Shown in pieces: positions 1 through 9,667 of a DNA stretch of 64,000 nt (positions within the stretch are counted from its first letter, which is position 1; each line of letters opens with the position of its first letter). The notes beneath the pieces are model-generated. The model saw nothing but the letters and a program-made list of their open reading frames with translations, ran no database searches and had not been told where the DNA came from. Source of the DNA: Streptomyces sp. NBC_01707. Lineage in GTDB: Bacteria > Actinomycetota > Actinomycetes > Streptomycetales > Streptomycetaceae. The stretch lies in NCBI RefSeq assembly GCF_041438805.1, contig NZ_CP109190.1:5270001-5334000 (forward strand). Reading direction: 5' to 3'. A program made the translations under genes and the position numbers.

Positions 1-432
1 CCGCGGCAGCGGATGCAGCTGATGGAACTGCTGCGGCGGATGGGCGCCGAAGGCCGTACGGTCCTGTTCTCCTCCCACATCCTCGAAGAGGTCGAGCAAC
101 TCGCCTCGCACATCGAGGTGATCGTGGCCGGACGGCATGCGGCGTCCGGTGACTTCCGGAAGATCCGCCGGCTGATGACGGACCGCCCGCACCGCTATCT
201 CGTACGGTCCAGCGACGACCGCGCACTCGCTGCCGCGCTCATCGCCGACCCGTCGACGGCCGGGATCGAGGTCGACCTGGGCGAACAGGCCCTGCGCATC
301 CAGGCGGTCGACTTCGGACGATTCACCACGCTGCTCCCGAAGGTCGCGCGTGAACACGGCATCCGTCTGCTGACCGTCTCACCGTCCGACGAGTCCCTCG
401 AATCGGTCTTTTCCTATCTCGTAGCGGCCTGA
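1..432 (+). CDS. ABC transporter ATP-binding protein, C-terminal part (cut by window start)
   Basis: The window opens inside this gene; 143 residues are visible. The first residues (PRQRMQLMELL) fit the stretch just after the Walker B and D-loop of an ABC ATPase, and SSHILEEVEQL is the H-loop region with its switch histidine. A C-terminal domain of about 90 residues follows, as in CcmA/NatA-type export ATPases. Walker A and the signature motif lie outside the window. The permease gene begins 30 bases downstream on the same strand, so the two probably form one transporter. The substrate cannot be deduced. Confidence 0.9.
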   Translation, partial: PRQRMQLMELLRRMGAEGRTVLFSSHILEEVEQLASHIEVIVAGRHAASGDFRKIRRLMTDRPHRYLVRSSDDRALAAALIADPSTAGIEVDLGEQALRIQAVDFGRFTTLLPKVAREHGIRLLTVSPSDESLESVFSYLVAA

Positions 433-462
433 GCAACGGCCTGAAAGGAGCTGTGAAGCGTC

Positions 463-1182
463 ATGTACAACCCCACAGTCGCCCGGCTCACCTACCGGGC
501 CCTGCTCGGCCGGCGCCGGGCCGCGATCCTCTTCGTCCTGCCCGCGCTGCTGATCGTCATCGCCGTGGCGGTACGGATGTTCGCCGGGGCCGATGACCAG
601 GTCGCCGCCAATGTGCTGGGCGGTTTCGCCATCGCCACAATGGTGCCGTTGATCGGCGTGATCGCCGGTACGGGGGCCATCGGACCGGAGATCGACGACG
701 GATCGATCGTCTATCTGCTGGCCAAGCCGGTGAAACGGCCGACGATCATCTTCACCAAGCTGATCGTGGCGATCGCAGTGACCATGGTCTTCTCCGCCCT
801 GCCGACATTCGTCGCGGGCCTGATCCTCAATGGCAACGGCCAGCAGATCGCGGTGGCGTACACGATCGCGGCGCTGGTCGCCTCGATCGCGTACAGCGCG
901 CTCTTCCTGCTGCTCGGCACGGTCAGCAGGCACGCAGTGGTCCTCGGTCTGGTCTACGCGCTGGTCTGGGAGGCCCTCTTCGGCAGCTTCGTACCCGGAG
1001 CGCGCACGCTCAGCGTGCAGCAGTGGTCGCTCGCGCTCGCGCAGAAGGTCGGCGGGGAAGGTGCGATCACCTCCGACGTCGGACTGCCGCTCGCGACAGT
1101 CCTGCTGGCGGCGGTCACGGTGCTCGCCACCTGGTACGCGGGCCAGAAGCTGCGCACGCTGAAGCTCGCCGGCGAGGAGTGA
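463..1182 (+). CDS. ABC transporter permease
   Basis: A 239-residue membrane protein with about six hydrophobic segments, at residues near 19-39, 50-74, 102-124, 130-154, 158-174 and 206-227. The short loop reading GPEIDDGSIVYLLAKP is typical of ABC-2-type permeases partnered with CcmA-like ATPases. An AAAGGAG sequence at 444-450 is the likely ribosome site, with rather long spacing to the ATG. It follows the ATPase gene directly and is followed by a strong hairpin, so it ends the operon. It probably forms the channel of an exporter; the cargo is unknown. Confidence 0.88.
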   Translation: MYNPTVARLTYRALLGRRRAAILFVLPALLIVIAVAVRMFAGADDQVAANVLGGFAIATMVPLIGVIAGTGAIGPEIDDGSIVYLLAKPVKRPTIIFTKLIVAIAVTMVFSALPTFVAGLILNGNGQQIAVAYTIAALVASIAYSALFLLLGTVSRHAVVLGLVYALVWEALFGSFVPGARTLSVQQWSLALAQKVGGEGAITSDVGLPLATVLLAAVTVLATWYAGQKLRTLKLAGEE

Positions 1183-1217
1183 GCGGGAGCCCGTCGGATT
1201 CCCTTCGCATCTCGAAG

Positions 1218-1252
1218 GCGGCAACCCCCGTCCGGTGGGCGGGGGTTGCCGC
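1218..1252 (+). terminator. Hairpin terminator after the ABC operon
   Basis: A 12-bp perfect stem (GCGGCAACCCCC pairing with GGGGGTTGCCGC) around an 11-base loop begins 35 bases after the permease stop. There is no long U tract, which is usual for high-GC actinobacteria. Confidence 0.75.
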
Positions 1253-1480
1253 ATGAGCGGACAGTCGTACGCGTAACTGTCCGTTTATCGGCTCGTTGTT
1301 CAGGATGCGTGGAGGCAACCGGAATCCGTGGCGTCGTAGCGTTCGTGAAATAGGGGATTGCCGATGCCGGCGAGGGAACACCCGCCGGGCCGGTCATTGG
1401 GTGAGTGGCAACCGTGAGCGGCCTCCGCCTCTGAAGCCCGGGGACAGGGCTGCCCTGCGTCGGTTTCACCACCGGAAGGC

Positions 1481-2200
1481 ATGTCCCTGCCCACGGAAGT
1501 CGCCCTGCTCGAATCGCGCGCACTGCGCGTCGAGCAGATGGGGCGCGTCGACGTTCGACAAAGTCAAAAGCCTTGTCATGCTCCCGGACGGAATTCACAT
1601 CCGCACAGAGGGCGTGGCCCGCTACGTCGAAGTATCCACAACCGCCGTCAGAAGACTCACCGACCGGTATCAGGACGAGCTCACGGAGAACGGCATGCGG
1701 GTACTGCGGGGCCCTGAACTGCGCTCCTTCCATAGTGACATCCTGTCGCCATGGAAGGAGAAGGGGAGGGAAGGGCCAGAAAGTTATCCACAAGCAGCCA
1801 CTCAGCTCCGGCTGCACACCCGCAGGACCGTGCTCAATGTCGCGATGCTTCTTCGCGACAGCGACATCGCCCGATGCGTCCGCACCTACCTGCTCGACGC
1901 CGAGCAGGACCTGCGTGCGGGGCACGCCTCGCTCGAACATCGCGTCACCCGGGTCGAGAGCTGCCTCGCCGGAGTCGGCATCGCTCTCCAGGAGCTCGGG
2001 CCGGTCCTTAACCGGTCCTCAACCGGATCTCGCACCGGCTCGACAGCCTCGACCGTCGGCTGGACGCCACGCACCAGGTCGTCGGCGCCATGAGCGTACG
2101 ACTGGGCCACATGTCCGAGGACATCGTCCGCATCGATGGCCGGATGGATGATCTCGCCTGCAACCTGAAGGATCTGAGCCGCCGCAACAGGCAGCGTTGA
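1481..2200 (+). pseudogene. Frameshifted regulator-like gene (two compensating frameshifts)
   Basis: Coding potential moves between frames. Frame 2 from ATG 1481 reads MSLPTEVALLESRALRVEQM. Near 1553-1562 it passes to frame 3, which reads DKVKSLVMLPDGIHIRTEGV and later TRRTVLNVAMLLRDSDIARC. It returns to frame 2 at an 11-bp tandem duplication (2001-2011 and 2012-2022) and ends with a helical tail at TGA 2200. I recall intact Streptomyces proteins with this DKVK..LPDG and RRAVLNVGMLLRDS layout. Their role is unknown, though the build suggests a phage-antirepressor-like DNA-binding protein. An 11-bp insertion and an earlier -2 or +1 change would explain both shifts. Sequencing error is the alternative. 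Confidence 0.6.
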
Positions 2201-2473
2201 TCCGACTGCTGATCGCGGACCTTCGGTGCCACCCGGAAAAAATGGGTGGCATCGAAAGTCCGCCCCAGGCACAGTTGTCGGTGCGGCACAGGCCGACAGG
2301 AATTCCACAGACCGGGAGAGGAGCGCGACGATGACCGAGAGTCCGAGTCCGTCGAGTTCCCATCGGGGCAGCCCGGAGCAGGCGCCGGAGTAACCATCAC
2401 CTCACTCCGCCGAGCCGCTCGCAGCGGGAGGCCCGGGGCGGCCCTTCTGCGCACATCGCGCGGCCGCCCTCCC

Positions 2474-2560
<87 letters not shown>

Positions 2561-2634
2561 CACAGTTGCGTCAGCCCAGCCGGAACGGCCAAGTCGTCCA
2601 CGCACCCGTGCGTCTGTGCGACCGGCAAGGATCC

Positions 2635-3432
2635 CTAGAGCAGTTGTTCCAGCACCACTGCGATGCCGTCGTCCTCGTTCGACGCGGTGATCTCGTGTGC
2701 CACGGCCTTCAGGTCGTCGTGCGCGTTGGCCATCGCCACACTGTGCTGCGCCCAGGCGAACATCGGGATGTCGTTCGGCATGTCACCGAAGGCGAGCGTG
2801 TCCGCCGCCTTCACGCCCAGCCGGCGCGCTGCCAGCGAGAGCCCGGTCGCCTTGCTCAGCCCCAGCGGCAGGATCTCCACCACACCGGGTCCTGCCATGA
2901 CCACGTCCACCAGGCTGCCGACGGCCCCGCGCGCGGCCTTCGCCAGAGCGTCGTCGTCGAGTGCCGGATGCTGGATGTAGACCTTGTTCAGCGGTGCGGA
3001 CCACATCTCGGTCGCGTCCTCCACGAAGACGGCCGGAAGCGGTCCTTCCTGTACCCGGTAGCCGGGACCGACCAGCACCTCGCCGTCGAGTCCGTCGCGG
3101 CTCGCCGCCAGCGCCAGCGGGCCGACCTCCGCCTCGATCTTGGACAGCGCGAGACCGGCGAGCTGCCGGTCCAGAGTCAGCGAGGTCAGCAGCTTGTGCT
3201 CGCCCGCGTGGTAGACCTGCGCGCCCTGACCGCAGACCGCGATCCCGTTGTAGCCCAGGTCGTCCAGGATGTGGCGGGTCCACGGGACAGCCCGTCCGGT
3301 GACGATGATGTGCGCGGCACCGGCCGCTGTCACGGCGGCCAGTGCCTCGCGGGTGCGCTCGGAGACCGTGTCGTCGTTACGCAGCAGCGTGCCGTCGAGG
3401 TCGGTCGCAACGAGTTTGTAGGGGAAGGTCAC
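2635..3432 (-). CDS. HAD-superfamily hydrolase, Cof type
   Basis: A 265-residue cytoplasmic phosphatase-like protein. Motif I is DLDGTLL at about residues 11-17 with the nucleophile Asp. Motif II is the Thr of IIVTGR near residue 45. Motif III is the Lys in GLSKATGL, and motif IV is [11 protein letters not shown] with the metal-binding acids. The large cap between motifs II and III identifies the Cof (IIB) subfamily, which dephosphorylates sugar phosphates and similar metabolites; the substrate here is unknown. Its ATG overlaps the last four bases of serS, so the genes are translationally coupled. Confidence 0.92.
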   Translation of the reverse strand: MTFPYKLVATDLDGTLLRNDDTVSERTREALAAVTAAGAAHIIVTGRAVPWTRHILDDLGYNGIAVCGQGAQVYHAGEHKLLTSLTLDRQLAGLALSKIEAEVGPLALAASRDGLDGEVLVGPGYRVQEGPLPAVFVEDATEMWSAPLNKVYIQHPALDDDALAKAARGAVGSLVDVVMAGPGVVEILPLGLSKATGLSLAARRLGVKAADTLAFGDMPNDIPMFAWAQHSVAMANAHDDLKAVAHEITASNEDDGIAVVLEQLL

Positions 3433-4706
3433 TTGGCGACCGGCTCCAGAACCTCACGCCCGCCCAGGTACGGACGGAGCATCTCGGGCACCCGCACCGA
3501 ACCGTCGGCCAGCTGGTGGTTCTCCAGGATCGCCACAATGGTGCGCGGTACGGCGCAGAGCGTGCCGTTCAGGGTGGAGAGCGGCTGAACCTTCTTGCCC
3601 TCGCGCATCCGGACGGAGAGGCGACGCGCCTGGAAACCGTCGCAGTTCGACGCGGACGTCAGCTCGCGGTACTTGCCCTGGGTGGGGATCCACGCCTCGC
3701 AGTCGAACTTCCGGGAGGCCGAGGACCCCAGGTCGCCGGTGGCCACATCGATCACCTGGAACGGCAGCTCAAGACCGGTGAGCCACTGCTTCTCCCAGTC
3801 GAGGAGACGCCGGTGCTCGGCCTCGGCGTCCGCCGGGTCGACGTACGAGAACATCTCGACCTTGTCGAACTGGTGAACCCGGAAGATGCCCCGGGTGTCC
3901 TTGCCGTACGTACCGGCCTCGCGGCGGAAGCACGGCGAAAAGCCGGCGTACCGCAGCGGCAGCTTGTCCGCGTCGATGATTTCGTCCATGTGGTACGCGG
4001 CGAGCGGGACCTCGGAGGTGCCGACCAGGTAGTAGTCGTCCTTCTCCAGGTGGTACACGTTCTCCGCGGCCTGGCCGAGGAATCCGGTGCCCTCCATGGC
4101 GCGCGGGCGAACAAGCGCCGGCGTCAGCATCGGGATGAACCCGGCCTCGGTGGCCTGCGCGATCGCAGCGTTGACGAGGGCGAGCTCCAGCAGCGCGCCG
4201 ACACCCGTGAGGTAGTAGAAGCGCGAGCCGGAGACCTTGGCGCCGCGCTCCACGTCGATGGCGCCGAGTGCCTCGCCGAGCTCCAGGTGGTCCTTGGGCT
4301 CGAAGCCCTCGGCACCGAAGTCACGGATGGTGCCGTGCGTCTCGAGAACGACGAAGTCCTCCTCGCCGCCGACCGGCACGTCCTCGTGGACGATGTTGCC
4401 GAGCTGCAGCAGCAGGCTCTTGGCCTCCGCGTCCGCCTCGTCCTGTTCCGCGTCGGCGGCCTTGACGTCGGCCTTCAGCTGCTCGGCCTTCTTGAGCAGC
4501 TCGGTGCGCTCCTCGGGCGAAGCCTTGGGGATGAGCTTGCCGAGCGCTTTCTGCTCGGAGCGGAGTTCGTCGAAGCGGACACCGGACGACCTGCGCCGTT
4601 CGTCGGCGGAGAGAAGGGCGTCGACGAGCGCGACGTCCTCTCCACGGGCGCGCTGGGAGGCGCGAACACGGTCGGGGTCCTCACGGAGCAGGCGAAGGTC
4701 AATCAC
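3429..4706 (-). CDS. serS: Serine--tRNA ligase
   Basis: A 425-residue class II aminoacyl-tRNA synthetase that charges tRNA-Ser with serine. The N-terminal third carries the long coiled-coil arm ([20 protein letters not shown]) that contacts the class II tRNA variable arm. Motif 2 is seen in [20 protein letters not shown] and motif 3 in the [16 protein letters not shown] region. Length and motif order match bacterial SerRS. The HAD gene follows with a 4-base overlap. The upstream region toward pheA is long and holds a DnaA-box cluster. Confidence 0.98.
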   Translation of the reverse strand: MIDLRLLREDPDRVRASQRARGEDVALVDALLSADERRRSSGVRFDELRSEQKALGKLIPKASPEERTELLKKAEQLKADVKAADAEQDEADAEAKSLLLQLGNIVHEDVPVGGEEDFVVLETHGTIRDFGAEGFEPKDHLELGEALGAIDVERGAKVSGSRFYYLTGVGALLELALVNAAIAQATEAGFIPMLTPALVRPRAMEGTGFLGQAAENVYHLEKDDYYLVGTSEVPLAAYHMDEIIDADKLPLRYAGFSPCFRREAGTYGKDTRGIFRVHQFDKVEMFSYVDPADAEAEHRRLLDWEKQWLTGLELPFQVIDVATGDLGSSASRKFDCEAWIPTQGKYRELTSASNCDGFQARRLSVRMREGKKVQPLSTLNGTLCAVPRTIVAILENHQLADGSVRVPEMLRPYLGGREVLEPVAK

Positions 4707-5364
4707 CTCTCCAGGCTACCGGTGTGCGCTTCCATAGCTCGAACCGATATTGCCGAGCGTGTCACTTTGCCCGAATTGTCGGAATTAGCAATGCTGGGGA
4801 ACGCTCGACGGCCGTAGTCGATCTTGGCCGTCAAATAAAGAGCTCCTATTCCCCTAAATGGGGTATTAAGGGGCTTCCGTTCTTGACGCACCGACCTTGC
4901 GTGGGGCGGGAGTTGGAGGTCGCTTGTCCACAGGGGGCGGTGACCCTCCGAAGTTATCCACAGGCTGTGAAGAAGATCTGTGGACACAGGAAGAGATCAT
5001 TCCGAAAGCCGCATGAAGGCTCATGGATTCCCTGTTCAAACTCGCTTCACACACTCATTCGGGTGGGAATTCCTCGTCCTAAAGAGTTGATCAATGGAAT
5101 TGAGGTGACACAGGCCGACCTGCGGCTCTGTGGAGGGGTGTGGGGTGACTGGAGCGATTTGTCGACCATGTCGTATTGGGGTGTCGACTTGTCCCCAGGT
5201 CGAGAACCAGCCCTGTGGATAACTCTGTGGGTTGTGAAAATCAGGTGATAGCAGCGGTGGTGGGTGCACACCACCGCGGCACGAGGACCAACCACGACCC
5301 TCGACGCCGACCTTCGAACCCGACTCTCGGACCGACCGTCAATCGCGACCCTTGGCCCCGACAG
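4707..5364. other. Long serS-pheA intergenic region
   Basis: About 660 bases without a convincing gene, more AT-rich than its surroundings. The serS promoter should lie at its left end. Its right half holds the DnaA-box cluster listed separately. Short reading frames here have no recognisable product. Confidence 0.7.
4924..5222. promoter_or_regulatory. Cluster of DnaA boxes
   Basis: Three perfect 9-mers are present: TTGTCCACA at 4924-4932, TTATCCACA at 4954-4962 and, on the reverse strand, TTATCCACA at 5214-5222. Two sites with one mismatch lie at 4979-4987 (reverse, GTGTCCACA) and 5189-5197 (TTGTCCCCA). A weaker match is at 5158-5166. The spacing and mixed orientation resemble DnaA-binding clusters. 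There is no dnaA/dnaN context, so this is not oriC. A titration or replication-control locus is inferred. Confidence 0.75.
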
Positions 5365-6300
5365 TCAGGCCCGGCCGTCCTGATTCCGGGCCAGCCAGTC
5401 CGAGGCGTCCGTGAAGTCCGTGTCCGACGTCCCCGCGCGCAGCGGCCGCACGTCCTCCGGCGCCACTCCGGCCCGCGGATACGAACCGAGGAACCGCACC
5501 TTCGGGCAGATCCGCTTCAGACCCATCAACGCCTCGCCGACCCTGCGGTCCGCGATGTGCCCCTCGGCGTCCACTGCGAAGCAGTAGTTCCCGATGCCCG
5601 CACCCGTCGGCCGTGACTGGATCAGCATCAGGTTCACCCCCCGCACCATGAACTCCTGGAGGAGCTCGAGCAGCGCACCGGGGTGGTCGTCGCCCAGCCA
5701 GATGACCACCGACGTCTTGTCCGCACCGGTCGGCGCCGCCGGCCGGGCCGGACGGCCCACCAGGACGAAGCGGGTCTGCGCGTTCTCCGCGTCGTGGATC
5801 TCCGTCACCAGCGGTTCGAGACCGTATGTCGCCGCCGCGAACTCACCGGCGAAGGCGGCGTCGTACCGCCCCTCCTGCACCAGCCGTGCACCGTCCGCGT
5901 TGGACGCGGCCGACTCCCACAGGGCCTCCGGTAGATGGGCCGCCATCCAGTTGCGCACCTGTGGCTGCGCGGCCGGGTGCGCGGTGACCGTCTTGATGTC
6001 GGACAGCTTGGTGCCGGGCCGTACGAGCAGCGCGAAGGTGATGGAGAGCAGCACCTCGCGGTAGATCATCAGCGGTTCGCCGGTCGTCAGCTCGTCGAGG
6101 GTCGCGGTGATGCCGCCCTCGACGGAGTTCTCGATCGGTACGAGGGCTGCCGCGGCAGCTCCGCTGCGTACCGCGTCCAGAGCCGCCGGCACGGAGACCA
6201 TCGGGACGAGTTCCCGGGTGGCGGCTTCCGGGAGCGTACGGAGGGCGACCTCGGTGAAGGTGCCTTCGGGACCGAGATAGGCGTAGCGCGTGGCGGACAT
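5365..6300 (-). CDS. pheA: Prephenate dehydratase
   Basis: A 311-residue monofunctional prephenate dehydratase that converts prephenate to phenylpyruvate for phenylalanine synthesis. The N-terminal catalytic domain shows GPEGTFTEVAL, VPIENSVEGG and the TRF element in NAQTRFVLVG. The C-terminal ACT domain (about residues 195-280) has the GALLELL segment and LIQSRPTG, the Phe-binding loop with Gln where ESRP is classical. ACT domains give feedback inhibition by phenylalanine. The gene stands alone, 27 bases after the peroxidase gene's stop region, with no attenuator that I can see. Confidence 0.96.
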   Translation of the reverse strand: MSATRYAYLGPEGTFTEVALRTLPEAATRELVPMVSVPAALDAVRSGAAAAALVPIENSVEGGITATLDELTTGEPLMIYREVLLSITFALLVRPGTKLSDIKTVTAHPAAQPQVRNWMAAHLPEALWESAASNADGARLVQEGRYDAAFAGEFAAATYGLEPLVTEIHDAENAQTRFVLVGRPARPAAPTGADKTSVVIWLGDDHPGALLELLQEFMVRGVNLMLIQSRPTGAGIGNYCFAVDAEGHIADRRVGEALMGLKRICPKVRFLGSYPRAGVAPEDVRPLRAGTSDTDFTDASDWLARNQDGRA

Positions 6301-6327
6301 ACCGTCACCCTAATGCGCCGCGGTGGC

Positions 6328-7704
6328 TCACGACTCCAGCAGCCGCTGACCCACGTACTCCCCTTCCGCCGCGCCGCCCGGCACCGCGAACAGGCCGCTC
6401 GCCTCGTGCCGGACGAACGGCGACAGCGCGTCTCCCCGGTCGAGCTTGCGCTGTACCGGCACGAACCCCTTCAGCGGGTCCGCCTGCCAGCAGATGAACA
6501 GCAGCCCGGCGTCCGGAGTGCCGTCCGTCGCGATGCCGTCGTGGTACGAGAAGGGGCGCCGCAGCATCGCCGCGCCGCTGTTCCTCTCGGGGGAGGAGAT
6601 CCGGGCGTGGGCGTTGTCCGGGATCAGCAGCTTGCCGTCGGGCCCCGCCTTGTCGAGGTCCATCTCGGTGGTCTCGGTGCCACCGCTCAACGGTGCACCG
6701 TCCGTCTTGCGCCGCCCTATGACCCGCTCCTGCCGGTCCAGCGGGAGCTTCTCCCAGTCGTCGAGCAGCATCCTGATCCGGCGCACGACTGCGTAGGAGC
6801 CACCGGCCAGCCAGCCGTATTTCGCGTCGTCGCCCTCCGCCGTGTGCGACGGGACGAAGATGCGACGGTCGAAGTCGCTCTCCGACGGTTTCGGGTTGCC
6901 GGTGCCGTCGATCTGGCCCATCAGGTTGCGGGCGGTCATCGGCTCGGCCGTGGCGCCGGGGGTGCGGTTGAAGCCGTTCATCTGCCAGCGCACCCTGGCC
7001 GCCGGGGTGGACTCCTTCTGGATGGCGCGCAATGCGTGGAAGGCGACGAGGGCGTCGTCGGCACCGATCTGCACCCAGAGATCGCCGCCCGAGCGCTTGG
7101 GGTCGAGCCGGTCGGAGGAGAACGGCGGCAGCGGGTCCAGCCCCGGCGGCCGATGGGCTACCAGGCCCGTGCGTTCGAAGAAGGTGTGCCCGAAGCCGAA
7201 GGTGACGGTCAGCGAGGACGGCCCGGCGTCCAGCGCGATCCCGGTGTCGTGTGTCGTGCCGTCCGCACTGCCGCCGGCGGTGGGTTCGCCGGCCATCAGC
7301 CGCTGGGCCACGGCGGACCATCGGCGCATCAGGGCGGCGGCTTCCTTCCGTCCCGCGCCGGGTGCCAGATCGAACGCGACGAGATGACCGCGCGCCTGAA
7401 GCGGAGTGGTGATCCCCGGTTGATGTTTCCCGTGAAACATGGCCCGGGCCGTGCCGATCGTCGTCAGCGCGGTCGGCTCGTCGGAGCGGGTCGCGGCGTA
7501 ACCTGTCGCGCCGCCCGCCGCGCCCAGCACCAGTCCGGCCGCGCCGGCCGCGCCGACACCGCCGAGCAGCCGTCGCCGGGAGAGGTCCCCCGTGGCGGCT
7601 TCGGCTCCGGCGTCCGTGCCGGGCTTGCTGTTCGCGTTGCCCGTACCGCTCTTGTTGTTCGAGCCGCGCTTGCTGTTCGCGCTGCTCATGCTGGTTCCGC
7701 TCAT
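6328..7704 (-). CDS. dtpA: Tat-exported DyP-type haem peroxidase (DtpA/EfeB-like)
   Basis: 458 residues. A twin-arginine signal (SRRRLLGG then a hydrophobic run, about residues 42-75) sends it folded across the membrane. The DyP hallmark GxxDG occurs in NLMGQIDGTGNP with the distal Asp, and the haem-ligand region lies near FDRRIFVPSHTAEG. It is the last gene of a minus-strand copper cluster, 8 bases after the CopC-CopD gene. In S. lividans a DyP peroxidase at this position (DtpA) works with Sco and ECuC in copper delivery to the radical oxidase GlxA during development. That role here is inferred from synteny. EfeB-like iron work is the alternative. Confidence 0.9.
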   Translation of the reverse strand: MSGTSMSSANSKRGSNNKSGTGNANSKPGTDAGAEAATGDLSRRRLLGGVGAAGAAGLVLGAAGGATGYAATRSDEPTALTTIGTARAMFHGKHQPGITTPLQARGHLVAFDLAPGAGRKEAAALMRRWSAVAQRLMAGEPTAGGSADGTTHDTGIALDAGPSSLTVTFGFGHTFFERTGLVAHRPPGLDPLPPFSSDRLDPKRSGGDLWVQIGADDALVAFHALRAIQKESTPAARVRWQMNGFNRTPGATAEPMTARNLMGQIDGTGNPKPSESDFDRRIFVPSHTAEGDDAKYGWLAGGSYAVVRRIRMLLDDWEKLPLDRQERVIGRRKTDGAPLSGGTETTEMDLDKAGPDGKLLIPDNAHARISSPERNSGAAMLRRPFSYHDGIATDGTPDAGLLFICWQADPLKGFVPVQRKLDRGDALSPFVRHEASGLFAVPGGAAEGEYVGQRLLES

Positions 7705-7712
7705 GATCCCGC

Positions 7713-9653
7713 TCAGCCGATCTTCACGTTCTTGGCGATGGTGGTCTGATCGATGTCCGACGTACGCACGGTCACCGCCATCTTCCAGTTGCCCGCCATC
7801 GGGATCTGGACGCCGCTCGCCGTCCAGTGCCCCTCGGTGAGCCGGTCGGGGACGACGGGCAGCGGACCGATGTCCTTGGACGCGAGGGTGAAGGCGAGCT
7901 TCACCTCGGGGACGTCCATGGGCTGTCCGTCGGGGCCGTCGATCCAGATGTGGAGCCCGTTGGCGCCGGTACGACCGGGGTCGATGTCCATCCGGACCGT
8001 CCCCTTGCCGTTCCGGCCGCCGGTGTCGAACGGCAGGCTCACCGCGATGGGGCCCGCGGTCGTGGGCGCGGATGCAGCCGTCGAGGTGCGGGCCGCTTCC
8101 TCCTCGGTCCGTCCCGGCTCGGTCGAGGTCAGCACGGTCGTCACGGCCAACAGCACCACCGCGACACCGACTTCCGCCAGCACCGAGCGGCGGAGCCCGG
8201 ACCGATCGGGGTCGGCGTCGCGTATCCGCTTCTTCGTGGCGGTCGCCACGGCGGCCTTCTGCCGGGCGAGTTGGGCGGCCCGTGCGGGATTCCCGGGCAC
8301 AGTCACCGGCTCGGTCTCCACCGCGGTCGTGGCGTCAGCGGTGCCGGCGCCCGCGCCCTGCGCCTCTGTCGTGTCCGCGGCCAGGCGAGCCGTCCACCGC
8401 CGCGAGATCCAGGCGACCCCGACCAGGAGGGCGACGAGCCCCACCTTCACGAGCAGCAGTTGCCCGTACCGGGTACCGGTCAGCGCGGACCAGGAGCCGA
8501 CCTGCCGCCAGGACTGATAGAGCCCGGTCGCGGTGAGCACCAGTACGCTGCCGAACGCGATACGGGAGAAGCGGTGTACCGCCGTGACTTCGATGTCCGG
8601 CGTCCGGTACAGCGCGACCAGCAGCGCGGCCAGGCCGCCCAGCCAGGTGGCGACGGCCAGCAGGTGCAGTACGTCGACGGGCATCGCGATGCCGGGCTGG
8701 ATGCCGGTCGAGGCGTGTTCGGCCAGCGCCCATGTCCCGGCGATCCCGGCGGCGATGACCGCGCCGCCGATGGCCAGCCCGAAGGTCAGGTCCTTCTTCT
8801 CCCGCTCGTCCTCACGCTTCGCGTACGCCCCGAACAGCACGGCGATGAAGAGCGCGGAGGCGCCGAGCAGCAGCAGTCGGGAGACCAGCGCGGCCCCCGG
8901 CTTGGTGTCGAGCACGGCTTTCAGGCCGTCCAGGTCGAAGATGTCCGCGAGCTTTCCGGAGCCGGTGTACGGGTTGCGCAGCAGAAGCATGACCAGGGTG
9001 GCCGTGGTGAGCGTCATCCAGCCGCGTACGACCAGGTGCTGCAGCGGGCGGGCGCTCGCCCCGCGCTGCCAGCAGGCCAGTACGAAGGCGGCGCCACCGG
9101 CCAGCAGGATGAAGCCGGCGTATGCGGCGTAGCGTGCGATGCCGTAGAGCGTGCCGACCAGGCCGCCTCCGGCCTGGTCCGTCGGCACGGCGACGGTCGT
9201 CTTGGACGGGGCGCCGATGGAGAAGGTGAAGGCGCCGGAGACCGGGTGGCTGTCCGCGGAGACGGCCTGCCAGGCCACGGTGTACGTGCCGTCGGGCAGC
9301 CCCGCGTGCAGCGGGACGCCGTACTTCACGGTGGAGCCGGTGTGCAGATCGCGTGGTTCCGCACCGGTATCGGCGCGTTTGCCGCTCGGGTCCAGTACCC
9401 GGACGGATCCGTCACCCATGGCGACCTGTTCGGAGAAGGTGAGCGTGACCTCCTTGGGGGCGGTGGCGACCACCGCCCCGTCCTGTGGATCGCTCCCGGT
9501 GAGCGCGGCGTGCGCGGATGCCGGTCCGGCGCCGCCCAGCAGCAGGCCGAACACCGTGCCGACGAATACGGCGAGGAGTGCGGCAGCGGCGAGCGGTCGG
9601 CGCATCGGGGACATGGACGGGGTGGGCCCGAAGGGCGGGGCGGTGGCTGTCAT
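7713..9653 (-). CDS. CopC-CopD fusion copper transport protein
   Basis: 646 residues. A signal peptide ends near ASAHAALTG, so the mature protein starts with His, the copper-ligand feature of CopC. The CopC beta-sandwich (about residues 48-145) includes TFSEQVAMGDG and SADSHPVSGAFTF. A CopD-like membrane domain with about eight helices follows. A C-terminal extracytoplasmic domain (about 520-646) resembles YtkA-like domains. It probably moves copper across or along the membrane. It lies between the PCu(A)C gene (14-base gap) and the peroxidase gene, and this order fits a copper operon. Three Met codons near the N-terminus leave the exact start open. Confidence 0.9.
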   Translation of the reverse strand: MTATAPPFGPTPSMSPMRRPLAAAALLAVFVGTVFGLLLGGAGPASAHAALTGSDPQDGAVVATAPKEVTLTFSEQVAMGDGSVRVLDPSGKRADTGAEPRDLHTGSTVKYGVPLHAGLPDGTYTVAWQAVSADSHPVSGAFTFSIGAPSKTTVAVPTDQAGGGLVGTLYGIARYAAYAGFILLAGGAAFVLACWQRGASARPLQHLVVRGWMTLTTATLVMLLLRNPYTGSGKLADIFDLDGLKAVLDTKPGAALVSRLLLLGASALFIAVLFGAYAKREDEREKKDLTFGLAIGGAVIAAGIAGTWALAEHASTGIQPGIAMPVDVLHLLAVATWLGGLAALLVALYRTPDIEVTAVHRFSRIAFGSVLVLTATGLYQSWRQVGSWSALTGTRYGQLLLVKVGLVALLVGVAWISRRWTARLAADTTEAQGAGAGTADATTAVETEPVTVPGNPARAAQLARQKAAVATATKKRIRDADPDRSGLRRSVLAEVGVAVVLLAVTTVLTSTEPGRTEEEAARTSTAASAPTTAGPIAVSLPFDTGGRNGKGTVRMDIDPGRTGANGLHIWIDGPDGQPMDVPEVKLAFTLASKDIGPLPVVPDRLTEGHWTASGVQIPMAGNWKMAVTVRTSDIDQTTIAKNVKIG

Positions 9654-9667
9654 GGAGTGTCAGTCCC

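Noticed and set aside
4924..5222. A chromosomal origin of replication
   Set aside because: There are DnaA boxes, but too few for a Streptomyces oriC and no dnaA or dnaN gene beside them.
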